Made by a program: the position numbers and the translations under genes
NCBI GenBank assembly: GCA_027576995.1
Contig: JANBQC010000180.1
Location: forward strand, 1-46,661
Reading direction: 5' to 3'
Length of the DNA: 46,661 nt
Source: Dimargaris cristalligena
Taxonomy: Eukaryota; Kickxellomycota; Dimargaritomycetes; Dimargaritales; Dimargaritaceae
Notes under the pieces: generated by a model
Seen by the model: only the letters and a program-made list of their open reading frames with translations
Databases searched by the model: none
What the model was told of the DNA's origin: nothing
Part shown: piece by piece, positions 9,315 through 20,804 of the stretch
Layout: the number at the start of each line of letters is the position of its first letter
Position numbering within the stretch: the stretch's first letter is position 1

Positions 9315-12057
9315 ATGTCCGCTTCTCCTGGCCCAACACCGGTCCCATTGGCCGTTGAGAATTGGACCTCCGACATCACGGACCACCGCTCCCGGCGCAT
9401 TTACCTATCGGTGGCCCACATGCAGCGTGACCGGCTGTCCATTGGTGAACTTGCCCTGATCACCGCCCGGGAATCCCTAACGGAGCTACAGGCCTACATG
9501 ACCACCAACCCTCTGGAGTGTGAATTACCTGTAAGTAACAACCGCGATAGAGCCTAATGAGGGAGTCGACCTGGTCGAGTAACGGTGGTCTGATCACCAG
9601 TTACTGACGTTGGGCCACTCGTTAAGTCACACCTGCGTATCCAGGTATATCATTCACCCAATTCTCGAGAACATTTATATGCCAATCTGGTAATGCCTAA
9701 TAACGGGCTACTAACCCTTTTTAAGACGATTATTTGATGTCGCTGCTACCGTAGGCTTACTATATAGGTCCCATTTGGCCTAGTGATGCGATTGATCTGA
9801 GCCATGTTATTCAAGTCAGCCCCTTGGCTCGTCTAACGGCTGGTCTTAATCTAGGTGGTAATGTAGCTATCCAAACTCTTGACCATAACGTAGATTTTGC
9901 CCTGTCTGTCAGTATCGAGTTCCTTGTGCCCCCCACATTCACTTTGACCGACTGGTTCAAGCTTTATGTTAAGGAGGTCCTAATCGATGTGGGCGTTATT
10001 TACAATCGCTGTCTGGTTGATGTTCCATTTGGTGGAGCCGCTGTTCGGTTACGATTGATGAAGGTAGTGGGGCCCTCGGCCTCGAATACCAATAACTTGG
10101 CCTACCGTATGCACTCGGACACTACCGTGGTTTTCCCGACGTCAGCGGTCCAGGTGGCTCCGCCTACTATCCCGCAGGTCAGTTATAGTCAGGTCGGTGG
10201 TTTGGACAAGGAGATTCGAATTGTGCGGGATATGGTTGAACTCCCTCTCACCCAACCTGAGTTATTTTACCGATATGGTCAGCGGCCCCCACGGGGAATT
10301 CTCCTGTACGGCCCACCCGGGACGGGTAAAACTCTCATCGCCCGTTCCGTAGCATCGGAGACTAAGGCCCGCGTAATCTGCATCAACGGCCCATCAATTG
10401 TCAGTAAATACTACGGAGAAACGGAGGCCAAGCTGCGGGCCCTATTTCAGTCCGCCATTGACCACCAACCGGCCATCATCTTTATTGACGAGATTGATGC
10501 TCTCTGTCCTAAGCGCGAAGAGGCAACTGGCGAGTCTGAGAAACGAATCGTCACTACCCTTTTGACTCTTATGGATGGGTGTTCGGCGACAACGGCCGAC
10601 CAAGAGGCGGTCTCCTTGTCGGAACGGACTTCCGGTACCATTCAGCCGGGCCCTCGCCTGGTGGTGATCGGGGCCACTAACAGACCCAATGCGCTCGACG
10701 ACGCCCTGCGGCGCCCTGGTCGGTTCGATCGCGAGCTAGAAATCGGCATCCCCGACCGGCTGGCCCGCCTTTCCATTCTCCAAACCCTTCTGCGGAACAT
10801 TCCCCATGCGCTCACTGAGGCCGATTTGGATGCCGTAGCGAGCCGGGCCCACGGCTTCGTTGGGGCAGACTTGGCCGCGGTGTGTCAGGAGGCCGGACTC
10901 ACTGCGATCCAACGGCATGTCACCGCTACCTCTACTATCCCAGCGGACCGGGTCCTACCCCTCCAACTGACGGCTGACGATTTAGCGGGGGCTATGAAAC
11001 GTATTTCACCTAGTGCAATGCGGGAAATGGTCGTGGAGGTACCCAAAGTGCGCTGGTCGGACATTGGCGGCCAAGCCGAGGTTAAACAGAAACTCCGGGA
11101 ATCCGTGGAATGGCCCTTACAACACCCCGAGGCTTTTCGGCGGATGGGGATCAGTCCGCCCAAGGGGGTGCTGCTCTACGGCCCCCCCGGGTGTAGTAAA
11201 ACCCTCATGGCCAAGGCGTTGGCTACCGAAGCGGGTCTCAATTTTATCGCGATTAAAGGGCCCGAACTGTTTAATAAGTGGGTGGGGGAGTCCGAAAAGG
11301 CCGTCCGCGAAGTGTTCCGAAAGGCCCGACAAGCGTCACCGTCGATTATCTTTTTCGACGAAATTGACGCCTTGACGGTGAAACGGAGTGGCGGGGATGG
11401 CGGTGGTGGCGGTGGTGGTGGAACGTCGTCGGTTGCTGACCGAGTGCTCTCCCAACTATTGAATGAATTGGACGGTATCGAACCACTGGTCAATGTGACA
11501 GTAGTCGCTGCTACCAATCGCCCTGATATTATTGTAAGTGAATTCACCTCTCGGCCACCATTCTATACACCTATCTTTTACTAGGACTGCACCATATATA
11601 TATATATATATATTTGGGTGTAACTGTAATCACTTCGCGTCCCCTCTCATTTGATTGACTCTTTCCACTTACCTTGATAATTTATCATCTTTCTCCACGA
11701 TTTTTGTAGGACGACGCCCTACTTCGGCCAGGTCGTATCGACCGGGTTTTGTATATTGGTCCACCGGACGAACTGGCCCGCCGGGACATCTTCCAAATTC
11801 AATTATCCAAGATGGCAGTGGATTCGTTGGTGAATGTCGATCAGCTTGCTCAGCTCACTTTTGGGTTTTCAGGCGCTGAAATTGTAGCCCTTTGCCAGGA
11901 GGCCGCCTTCCGAGCCTTGGAAGAGGACTTGCATATTCAGGCAGTATCCCAGCGCCATTTTGAAGAGAGTTACCGGGGATTCCATCGCCGTATTACGCCT
12001 GAAATGTTGGCCTTTTACGATAACTACCGGTCCCAGCGGGCGCTCCGCTCCTTGTAA
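9315..12057 (+). CDS. AFG2: AAA+ ATPase Afg2/Drg1 (SPATA5 family), ribosome biogenesis
   Basis: Three exons, 9315-9530, 9755-11533 and 11710-12057, all joined in phase 0; introns are 224 and 176 bp with GTAAGT donors. The 780-residue product matches the length of yeast Afg2. The N-domain (about 1-200) is followed by D1, with Walker A GPPGTGKT (about 257), Walker [11 protein letters not shown] and the [16 protein letters not shown] pore region, and by D2, with GPPGCSKT (about 548), [15 protein letters not shown] and [10 protein letters not shown]. The Walker A variant GPPGCSKT and the link PSAMREM...[12 protein letters not shown] separate Afg2/SPATA5 from Cdc48. In yeast the protein releases Rlp24 from cytoplasmic pre-60S particles. 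D2 contains an unusual poly-Gly insert (about residues 615-628) between Walker B and sensor 1. Exon 3 restores [12 protein letters not shown] and ITPEML near the C-terminus. Confidence 0.93.
11594..11613. repeat. (AT)n microsatellite in AFG2 intron 2
   Basis: About ten AT dinucleotides inside the 176-bp second intron. Confidence 0.9.
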
Positions 12058-12124
12058 CGAGTTGAAGACGGGCGTTTCTAGAGAAGTTGAGGCTAATTGA
12101 TTCTAAAGTACCACAAAGGTTCGC

Positions 12125-12130
12125 AATAAA
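12125..12130 (+). terminator. Possible poly(A) signal of AFG2
   Basis: AATAAA 68 bp after the AFG2 stop codon. Confidence 0.45.
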
Positions 12131-13290
12131 AAGGAGCTAAAATATTGTAATTGAAAAGGAAGCTATTGAAAGGAGGGACATACCGAGATATAGACCAATT
12201 TTTAAACTGCTAGCTGTACTATGGTATATGTGGATGGATAAATAATGGCTTTGCCTTCTGAGTAAGAGCAGGTTGGTGTAACACAAAAGTTAAGATCCGA
12301 TTATATAGCCACAGTCACGTCATAATAGTTGCTGGGTGGTTTTTTGGATCCGGCCCCTGCAATCCAGCTGGGCCGTCGTAGGCCTTGCTTTAGACTAGTG
12401 CCATGCCATAGTATTGAACAACTGCTATTATTATGGTTAATAGTATGATGCAGCTGGACACTACACTATGAACCACCGCCACCTTCGATTGGTATCGACT
12501 TAGTCCCCATTGCCAGTGACCTCTGGATTGTAATTCCGAGCTTTAGCCCGACCGGGTTATCGTAAATGAGCCTTGAAATGCTTGCTAGTGGTCTATTCCA
12601 TAGCCTTGTCACAGGCAAGCCACTAGACTTGATAGCCATCTAGCCGTGACGGCAACCCAAGGTTTAATTAAAGCGGGGTAGCTGCGACCCATTTATGGCA
12701 ACCCTTTGGGACTAGAGCAATTACATCATTTATCCACTTGCTATTTTGGCACGTGCCTCTTTTTCCCTGGGACCTCAAAGTTGATTATTAACTGGTGCCT
12801 ATCGAGCCTACCTTGTTAGGTGATTTGTCACAGGATAGACACAGTGAACGTTGGCTAGCGGCCTCGCTCTAACTTGACTTGGTATTGGTTTTTTACTTGG
12901 GAGGACATCATTTTATTGACTGTCAGCAGCAAATACCACTTTACTGCTGCCCCCTTCCATTCACTCCCTGAGCAGGCATTGTTTGGCGTCCCTAAATATC
13001 CGGCCTTGCTATAGTAACTGATTTGCCAAATATATATGAGGCCTAGAATCGGAGCTGTACGGTGCGATACGGCTTCCGGTGATTGGCCCTAGGATGCGCC
13101 CGAGGCGGTGAATCAGAGCCTTGGAATGAGAAAAATCAGTACCGAATTCGATGAAAGGAAGGGGCCTTTATCCGATTTTCCCCACTGGGATGACGATGAG
13201 GTTATGCATGCATATAGTTAGTTGGAGGCCATCTTATCGCAGCCTGGATCATTGTAAAGGAAGGCAGTTCTTCGCTGTTATAGCCTTTAC

Positions 13291-13314
13291 CTCTCTCTCT
13301 CTCTCTCTCTCTCT
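13291..13314. repeat. (CT)n microsatellite
   Basis: Twelve CT repeats followed by TTC-rich sequence, about 410 bp upstream of the trehalose gene start. Such tracts are common in fungal promoters and leaders. Confidence 0.9.
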
Positions 13315-13727
13315 TCTTCTTCTCTTCCTGTTTATTCGGGTTCTTATAGTCTCGGTTCTACCGGCTTACCTGTCCTTCCCGTACTTTCGACTCTCCTGCT
13401 CTTTTGGATTAGTGGTTTCAGTGTCCGAAACAGCCTGCCTCGACTCCCCCTGTCCCCCCCCATTCTGCCTCGTTTCAGTCCACTTAGCCTTCTCCCCCTA
13501 CTTTGAGGCCCCGCACCAGCTGCGTTACCTATACTCACTGTCTGTACTTGCCTGGGTCCCCTCCTACTGTACTCCGCTGCCCGTTTCGCCCTTCAACCCA
13601 TAGGTCCCTCTTTTAACTCAAATCCCCAGATTCCTTTTAGTTCTTGCTCGCTTCAACCTGTCTTCACCGTCTCTATTGGTTCAATACCACCACCTTTAGT
13701 CTCCAGTTTAATTTCACCTCAATAAGC

Positions 13728-16700
13728 ATGCCCGAGGTCACTAACAGTCGTGTGTTGGTCGTTGCACTATTTGCTCCCTACACCGTGGACCTGGTTCCGT
13801 CCACTTCCGACCCCGCTAGTGCTACCGCCGCCGCTTTGGCCCACCCGGTAGTTCGCCACCAACGGAGCTCTAGCCTTCGCCGGGCTTCCATTCGCCCCCG
13901 GGAACGCCTGCCCGTGCTCAGTGCCGAAGCCCAACTCAAACCCACCCGGCCCTTCAACCTGCGTGAGAATGGAGTCAACCGCATCGGCGACCTGGCGGGA
14001 GGAGCGCACAGCCACCGTCCTACCCAGCGTAACAGCCCCCCTCTCCCACCACGGGCCGAGCCACCGGGTTCCATTCTCACCCGGACGCAAAGCAATGGTC
14101 CCGACGGTATCACCTCCGCCAGCCAAGTGGGGGTTCCCATAAACGGTCCTGCGGGGGACTTGGACACCACCGCCGCTCTTTTTGGCAATAATGCTGCCTT
14201 TGGTCCCGATATGAGCATCCCTCCGCTGGAACTAGAGAAACCCCTAGACCCCACCTCCCTCTGCTTTACCAAACCGCGCGCGCCCCGCGTGTCCTTTGCC
14301 CCCAATGAAAAACCCGATGGCTCAGCTCTCAATACCCCCCAGGCCCGGCCAGTTCAGGCCCCCGTGCTGGAAAAGTCCCACTCGTTTACCAAGGACCCCG
14401 CCCCGTTTGAAGTTGCCCCGCTGAATGTCGGTAATATTGGTCTATTCAATGCCATCAACGCCAGCCCACGCACGGCTACCAACCGCCTGTTTGTGGGCAC
14501 TCTGGGCATCGAAACGGATGACTGGGACCGGGCCACCCGCCACGCTGTGTCCGACACCCTCTACCGCCGCTACGACACCTTCCCCGTCTACACCACTAGT
14601 AAGGAGATTGACGGCCACTACAATCAGTTCTGCAAGCAGGCCCTGTGGCCCATGTTTCACTATATGCTGCCGGAGTACCCCACCTCGATGGGCTGGGAAC
14701 ACGATGCGTGGGAGGCTTGCCTGGCTGTGCACCGCCGCTTTGCCGAGGCCATCGTAGAGGTGTACCAAGAGAACGATATTATTTGGGTCAACGACTACCA
14801 CCTGATTCTTTTACCCGCCATGCTCCGCCAGCGACTGCCCAATGCCAAAATTGGGTTCTTCCTCCACGTTCCCTTCCCCAGCTCGGAAATATTCCGTTGC
14901 CTACACGTACGTAAGGAAATCCTGCGCGGTCTAGTCCGTGCTGACCTCATTGGGTTCCAGACTTTCTCATTCGCCCGTCATTTTACCCACACCTGCTCCC
15001 GCATCCTGTCCTACGAGACCTCACCCAAGGGAATCCACCTGCCGAACTCGGATGTGGCAGTGGGTATCTACCCCATCGGTATTGATCCCGAAGTCCTCAA
15101 GGCCAAGAAAAACCAACCCCAGGTCCAGGAAATGGCCCAGTTTCTACGTGAGAAATACGCCGGCAAGAAAGTCATCATTGGACGTGATAAGCTCGACCAC
15201 GTCAAGGGGGTTCGCCAGAAGCTGCTCGCCTTTGAGAACTTTTTGGTTCGCTATCCCGAATGGCGCGGCCGGGTGGTGCTTATCCAAATTGCTCTCTCCA
15301 CGGCGGAGCACAACGAGATTCAGAGCCACGTCTCCGATGTGGTTGCTCGTATCAATTCCCGATTCGGGAGTATCTCGTACCAGCCGGTTGTGTTTTTGCA
15401 CCAGGATATCCCATTCGACCAGTACCTGGCCCTGCTCACTTTTGCCGACGTATTTATCAACACCAGTCTGCGCGATGGCATGAACTTAACCTCCCACGAG
15501 TACATTATCTGCCAAGAGCAGACCCACAACCCACTCATCATCAGCGAGTTTGCCGGAACTTATGGTCTACTCGGGGTGGCGGCTATCCGGGTAAACCCCT
15601 GGGATGTGACCGAAACTGCGGAGGCTATGCTGGAGGCTCTGACCATGGGCCAGGAGGAGCGGTCGGTGCGTTGGTCGGAATTGTACCGCCATGTAACCAC
15701 CACCACCTCCCGCTCCTGGGTGGACGGCTTCCTCACCGATGTGGAGAAGGCCCATGGAGACATTTATACTCGCTACGACAAGGCCCTGCCCCGCCTCGAT
15801 GAATCAACCATATACCAACAGTTACTTCCCACCTACCTTTCCGCCACCCACCGCCTGTTTCTACTCAATTATGACGGCGTCCTGGTACCCTACCAGGCTA
15901 CTCCGAACGCTACCGTTCTGGTCACCCCAGCTCTGCGGGACTGTCTGTGTCGCTTAACCGCGGATCCCCGTAACCTGGTCTATATTCTGAGTGGCCGAAC
16001 CAAGGCTTCACTAGAGACTCAACTGGCGGGAATCCCGCACCTGGGCCTCATGGCCGAACACGGATGCTTTACCAAGCCACCCAGTTGGTCACTCGCTTCT
16101 GATTCCGATACCGGCGCGGCCGAATCCGTCGAAAATTCCAGTGCGGGCTGGGAAGACTACGTCCAGTCGAGCGACCTGACCTGGCACGAACCTGTAATGG
16201 AAATTCTCGAATATTATCTGGAGCGGACCCCGGGTTCCTGGATCGAAAAGAAGGACGTGGCCGTCGTATGGCACTATTACAACTGCGAGAACCCTTCCTA
16301 CGGAGCCTGGCAGGCCGGTGAATGCCAGAATCACATCGAGGACTCTTTGGCCCCCACCTACCCCATCCACGTCATTCGAGGCAGCAAATGCATCGAGGTG
16401 ACTCTGAAGGGTATGACAGCCGCCACCGCTGTGCAAAGAATTCTCGACCACCCCCGGTGGAATAATACCACGGGCACGACGTCGATGACTCCGACGAGTG
16501 AATCCCCTGCGACCCCCACCACCGGATCGTCCACGGTAGCCGCGGATTTCTGCCTGGCGCTGGGTAACGACCGGCCGGATGAGGATATGTTCAAGGTTTT
16601 GGCAGGAGGTCCCCGCCCGTCCCTCACCCATCACCACCACTCGTCTTCGTCTTCCTCGTCCGTCAGTGCACTCATGAGCCCCACCGCCACCGCCCCTTCA

Positions 16701-16865
16701 GGTATTACGACCAGCGAAGTTCCGGAAGTGCCGACCAAATCCCACCTTTTCACCTGTTCCGTTGGGGCACCGTTTGTCAAGGCCCAGTACTTTATTCCCA
16801 ATACCACCCAAGTATTGGAATGCCTCGAGGCTATAGCCAAGACATCTGAGGAGCGATTGGCCTAA
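13728..16865 (+). CDS. Trehalose synthase complex subunit, TPS-TPP fusion with degenerate phosphatase motifs
   Basis: An intron-free protein of 1045 residues. I chose the ATG at 13728 (MPEVTNSRVLVVALFAPYTV) over an in-frame one at 13644, because the latter adds only leader-like sequence. Residues 1-245 are a Ser/Pro-rich N-extension starting with the Tps2/Tps3-type strand. About 248-690 is the GT20 glucosyltransferase domain: WVNDYHLILLPAML, GFFLHVPFPSSEIFR, GRDKLDHVKGVRQKLLAFE, LRDGMNLTSHEYI. About 705-1035 is the HAD phosphatase domain. Its motif I reads LNYDGVL (Asn714 where the nucleophile Asp belongs) and motif IV reads GNDRPDEDMF (Asn947 for the first Asp). A His/Ser-rich insert follows. 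With both metal/nucleophile positions changed I infer no phosphatase activity and a regulatory role like yeast Tps3/Tsl1, although the GRDKLD signature resembles Tps2. Confidence 0.85.
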   Translation: MPEVTNSRVLVVALFAPYTVDLVPSTSDPASATAAALAHPVVRHQRSSSLRRASIRPRERLPVLSAEAQLKPTRPFNLRENGVNRIGDLAGGAHSHRPTQRNSPPLPPRAEPPGSILTRTQSNGPDGITSASQVGVPINGPAGDLDTTAALFGNNAAFGPDMSIPPLELEKPLDPTSLCFTKPRAPRVSFAPNEKPDGSALNTPQARPVQAPVLEKSHSFTKDPAPFEVAPLNVGNIGLFNAINASPRTATNRLFVGTLGIETDDWDRATRHAVSDTLYRRYDTFPVYTTSKEIDGHYNQFCKQALWPMFHYMLPEYPTSMGWEHDAWEACLAVHRRFAEAIVEVYQENDIIWVNDYHLILLPAMLRQRLPNAKIGFFLHVPFPSSEIFRCLHVRKEILRGLVRADLIGFQTFSFARHFTHTCSRILSYETSPKGIHLPNSDVAVGIYPIGIDPEVLKAKKNQPQVQEMAQFLREKYAGKKVIIGRDKLDHVKGVRQKLLAFENFLVRYPEWRGRVVLIQIALSTAEHNEIQSHVSDVVARINSRFGSISYQPVVFLHQDIPFDQYLALLTFADVFINTSLRDGMNLTSHEYIICQEQTHNPLIISEFAGTYGLLGVAAIRVNPWDVTETAEAMLEALTMGQEERSVRWSELYRHVTTTTSRSWVDGFLTDVEKAHGDIYTRYDKALPRLDESTIYQQLLPTYLSATHRLFLLNYDGVLVPYQATPNATVLVTPALRDCLCRLTADPRNLVYILSGRTKASLETQLAGIPHLGLMAEHGCFTKPPSWSLASDSDTGAAESVENSSAGWEDYVQSSDLTWHEPVMEILEYYLERTPGSWIEKKDVAVVWHYYNCENPSYGAWQAGECQNHIEDSLAPTYPIHVIRGSKCIEVTLKGMTAATAVQRILDHPRWNNTTGTTSMTPTSESPATPTTGSSTVAADFCLALGNDRPDEDMFKVLAGGPRPSLTHHHHSSSSSSSVSALMSPTATAPSGITTSEVPEVPTKSHLFTCSVGAPFVKAQYFIPNTTQVLECLEAIAKTSEERLA

Positions 16866-17720
16866 ATTTACCTCCGTAAACGGTTTAATCATTCCCCACT
16901 GGCTTAGGGATTCGGTTCGAAAGGAATTACCACAGGGCCAGTCCATTTACTCTTTAAACCCCCCCCCCCATATTTGAATAGACTTTGGTTTTTAGGAATT
17001 TCGTCCGTATATATTTATTGAATGGGCAACCATGGCCTGGGGAGAGTTCAATACATCTTTGGGATTCAATCATTGCCTGAATGTAGTGGAGTTTTGGGAA
17101 ATTGATGATATTGGCGTCTTGGTTTTTACTTTTCAGGCACACCTCTAGAGCTCCCTTGTCAATTTTTTTTTCAGTGCTTTTTGTTGTTGTACCAATATAT
17201 TATTTATCTGTTTGTCGTGGCAATATGGGGTTCTGGCAGCTATATAGAATGCCAGGCCAGTTAAATAATGCCCAAATAGAATAATGTTGCGCCTTGATTG
17301 GCCCCCTCTGGATATTTAGGTTAAATCTGAAAGTTCCAAGATACTCGCCAGTCTCCGCATCAACGCTGGATTCTAAGACACGATGATAATAAAAAAGGGG
17401 TACCGTTGTTCAGTTTAAGGTTGTCATAAGACCATTTATATATTACATCGACGGACAAGTTATCTGGTAGTGGAAAGTGGGGGAGACTAAGGATAAAACC
17501 CTGACTAAAAATACAGGCCGGCGAGTACATGAAATATAGAAATATCAAAAGTTACGGTGCGATGTAGACAATTCTACGTGGATAACGGATTACGATTACT
17601 GTATGATAACTAAAGGGGGTGAATGAATATATATAAGGGCACAGTGCAGACAAGCGAAGCGAGGTGTAATTAGGGGGCAAGGCGAGAGGGGAGGGCAGCC
17701 ACCACCCTATCCTATACCCT
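16866..17720. other. Intergenic between convergent genes, no gene seen
   Basis: 855 bp between the stop codons of the trehalose gene (+) and the permease (-). AT-rich, with no coding frame that looks real. Confidence 0.5.
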
Positions 17721-19532
17721 CTAGAGTTCGGCATAAGCGTGGACGGGCAGCGGGGACTGTTTCTTCAGAACCAACCGATGCCAAAACGGAATTCCGGTGA
17801 GGGTATACACGGCCCCCAGTAACGGGGCCAAAAAGTAAGGCCAGCCGTTTGGACCAATGATAGTCCCGTCAGCGGGCGGGATGAAGGGAAAAATGGCCAG
17901 GAACACGGTGGTGATTAAGAACAGGTACGGCAAAGGCAACCAGACGCTAAATACTCGAGCGGGTAAATTAGGATCGCGGCGACGGAGGAGGAGCAGACCC
18001 ACCACGGTTAGGCCGTAGAACAGCCGGGAGGGGTAGCTCACCAGATCAATCAGGAATTGGAAGGCTTCCCCCGGGGGCGGGCCGAGGGTGTACACGGCGA
18101 CCAGGGCGAAATTCAGGAGTAGGGCGTTCACGGGAGTTCCGGTCCGGGGGGAGATGTGGCACCAGGTCGTGGCGTAGGGTAAATAGCCTTTTTGGGCCGC
18201 GGCCACAATGACGCGGGATACCCCAAAGACCATGGCGGAAATCGAGCCGGCGCAGGAGATGGCAATGGCCAGGGGGATAACGACGCGGCCGAATAAAGGG
18301 CCGAAAACCCGGGTACCCCACGTGGCCGCCAGAACTTCGGATTCGAGGGAGATGTCATCCATGCTAAGGACACTGAAAAAAGCCACGTTGGTGAGGAGAT
18401 ACAGCACGGTGGTGATGGCGATACCCCCCGTAGCGCACAAAGGGAGGTTGCGGACCGGGTCGCGGAGTTCCCCGAGGCAGAAATTGAGGTTGTGCCAGCC
18501 GTCGTAGGCCCAAAAGGCATTGAAAATGGCACTGGAGTGCCGGTGTAGCTTGTTCGTCGTGCCGGCGAAGCCCCGGGCCCACAGGTCGCTGCGGGGCACC
18601 GAGGTCAGGCCCATCAGAATGGCTAGCCCGGTGATGGATATCAAACCCAAGACCAACAGTTTGATCCAGGTGAGCAGGTCCAGGGCCCGCAGGGACCATT
18701 TGACGGAAACCATATTAATGGCCGTGATGATTAGCAGTCCCAGCATGGCCAACCACCGTTGCTGACCCTCCATGGTGAGGCGAGTGGATTGACTTTCCAC
18801 TAAATGGGCGGGGCCGTACAGGGCGTAAATGAGATACTTGCCGAAAATGATCGCGTTGGTGGCAATGGACCCCGGCCGCATACAGACGATGGTGCAGAAG
18901 GAGAAGAGGAACCCGAAGAGTTGGCGGGGTTTACGGATACAGTAATCGAGGTACACTTGTTCGCCGCCGGACTCGGGCATGAGGCAGCCCAGTTCAATGT
19001 AGGAGAAGGCGCCGCAGAAGGTGGTGAAGGCGCCCAGGCCCCAGTACACCATGGCCATGGCGGCCGAACCCGTGAGGGTCACCACAACGCCCGGGGTGGA
19101 GAAAATACCCGACCCGATCATGAGACCGCAGACCAGGGCGGAGCCGCTGATGACGCCCATCGTGCGAGGGAGCGGTTCGTGGGGGTCGAAAGAGGGGGCG
19201 GCCCCCTCCTCCGCTTCGTTCACCGAACCGAGCGACCCGTTACGGCCGCCGTCTGGGAAGAGGGAGGAGTTACTGGCCAGCCCTATGGTGAAATCACCAC
19301 CGGTCATATCGTCCGGCTCACCGGTCGGGTCGTCTAAGCGCCTCCGAATTAAGGGGGATGGTGATACCGTCCCGGGGACGGCGGCTCCGCCAAGGGCGGT
19401 GGCAGTCAACTCGGCCTGGGTCGAAAGGGGGTTATCGAGTGGAGTGTAGCCGAAACGGGACCATAGGCCCCCATTTCCCCCGGGGCTTCCCCACCAACCC
19501 TGGAATCGGTCTCGTAAATTGCGATTGTCCAT
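17721..19532 (-). CDS. LAT-type amino acid permease (APC superfamily)
   Basis: An intron-free 603-residue protein of the APC superfamily, L-type amino acid transporter branch (like fungal methionine permeases Mup1/Mup3 and animal SLC7 light chains). A soluble N-terminal tail of about 125 residues (Gly/Asp/Glu-rich) precedes twelve hydrophobic segments. TM1 holds the unwound substrate-binding motif GLMIGSGIFSTPG. YIELGCLMPESGGEQVYL after TM2 is the family signature region, FNAFWAYDGWHNLNF marks TM6 and GVSRVIVAAAQKGYLP marks TM8 and its loop. It probably imports neutral amino acids across the plasma membrane. The C-tail is short (about 15 residues). Substrate cannot be read from sequence. It converges with the trehalose gene. 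Confidence 0.88.
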   Translation of the reverse strand: MDNRNLRDRFQGWWGSPGGNGGLWSRFGYTPLDNPLSTQAELTATALGGAAVPGTVSPSPLIRRRLDDPTGEPDDMTGGDFTIGLASNSSLFPDGGRNGSLGSVNEAEEGAAPSFDPHEPLPRTMGVISGSALVCGLMIGSGIFSTPGVVVTLTGSAAMAMVYWGLGAFTTFCGAFSYIELGCLMPESGGEQVYLDYCIRKPRQLFGFLFSFCTIVCMRPGSIATNAIIFGKYLIYALYGPAHLVESQSTRLTMEGQQRWLAMLGLLIITAINMVSVKWSLRALDLLTWIKLLVLGLISITGLAILMGLTSVPRSDLWARGFAGTTNKLHRHSSAIFNAFWAYDGWHNLNFCLGELRDPVRNLPLCATGGIAITTVLYLLTNVAFFSVLSMDDISLESEVLAATWGTRVFGPLFGRVVIPLAIAISCAGSISAMVFGVSRVIVAAAQKGYLPYATTWCHISPRTGTPVNALLLNFALVAVYTLGPPPGEAFQFLIDLVSYPSRLFYGLTVVGLLLLRRRDPNLPARVFSVWLPLPYLFLITTVFLAIFPFIPPADGTIIGPNGWPYFLAPLLGAVYTLTGIPFWHRLVLKKQSPLPVHAYAEL

Positions 19533-20804
19533 GGAACACAGCGGCCCGCTTTAGGCCAAGGGGACTAAACAGGTCGAGCCCTCACGTTTGAATACTAAAG
19601 GCCAGTCTGGGTTTTAGCGGGTTATAAATACAGTTGCTGGCTGGGCTTAACCTAAGCGGAATGGGAGACCTCGCACCTCCCTTCCGTCTGATACGATTGG
19701 TAAATAAAACCGTGACTGGGGTTCCAAAAAGAATATAAAATACTGCGTGGTTGGTCTCAGTGCGACCAAGTGGACGGAACCAGGCAAATAACCCGCTGTC
19801 CGAATAAGGGGGCAACGTAGACTGGAGGGGCACTTGGTATGCGCCGCTGCCCTAACGGTCAATGGGCTATGGAAACCAGGGCGGAAGACTATAGGGGGGA
19901 GGTCTCTATCAGAAACAATGCCCTATTAGGCCTTGCAATGTTCTCAAGGAGTTGGGATGAGAAAACTGAGGCAATGGGCGGGATGTATAGTAGTGGTAGT
20001 AGTTGTGTTTGTATGAGGTTTAATACAAGACTGGTATGAAAGCAAAGGACTGATAACTAATAACAGCCAAAAGACGAAGGTGAGAGGAAATAATAGTAGT
20101 TGAGTAGAAGAGGTTAGTTTAACACACAGATTAATGGAGTTCCTTCATCAACCCATGCTTCACATGGTGGCGATGTATGCGATAAACACCGCCGTATAAT
20201 CCAGCGGAATTGGTCAATTGGAAGGGGGCAAATCGCAGCGTATCCGATGGATATCAGCCGGTCACTACTACCGCATATACTTTGAATGCGTTTTTCTAGA
20301 CAACCTGTCCTCAATTTGGGCAGGTCGTGAGAATTCCCCTATTTAATATAGTAAGGCGGCAACCGCTCCCAAGGGTAGCCACCCGTCATCAATATGTTCC
20401 CCCTCCTCTTTCCTCGGCTGTTTATCCAAGCGAACCGCTTTTTAGTAAACGTTGAAATACAACGGACACGGCCCTCTCTTTTTGTATCTTATTCAACCCC
20501 AGCTAGTTCTACTAAAAAATATTAATTTCGGGATTGGCCTAATCTAGTCAGTGGAAGACAGTTTATTGACCATCTGGGGGTTACTAATTTCAATATACTT
20601 TAGAAAACTGACAATAAACGAAATGCGGACAGATACTCTCTATCGCATAAACCAACTAACGCATCGCAATACTTAATCACAACTATATGTATATACTCAC
20701 GCAAAATCCAAATTCAATATGATGCACGAATGTATGGGGAAAGATGGGCTGGGCAAAAGGTGGGGGCCACGGAATGACTAGGCGAGGAAAAGCAATGCGT
20801 ACTT
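19533..20804. other. Intergenic, no gene seen
   Basis: 1.27 kb holding the presumed promoter of the minus-strand permease and the 3' flank of ERO1. I found no coding or RNA gene. Confidence 0.5.

Larger units (their letters stand above)
12058..13727. other. Intergenic and 5' leader of the trehalose gene, no other gene seen
   Basis: 1.67 kb without a convincing coding frame. The last 450 bp before the trehalose gene are strongly pyrimidine-rich on the + strand, like a long fungal promoter/5' UTR, and include a (CT)n tract at 13291-13314. An AGGGG (stress-response-element-like pentamer) occurs near 13157, but such a short word is weak evidence. Confidence 0.5.

Noticed and set aside
9768..9830. 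Acceptor at 9766-9767 for AFG2 exon 2
   Set aside because: It leads to a stop after a few codons; the acceptor ending at 9754 keeps phase 0 and an open frame.
13644..13727. 28-codon N-terminal extension of the trehalose protein
   Set aside because: The pyrimidine-rich sequence looks like leader, and homology to the Tps2/Tps3-type start begins at the ATG at 13728.
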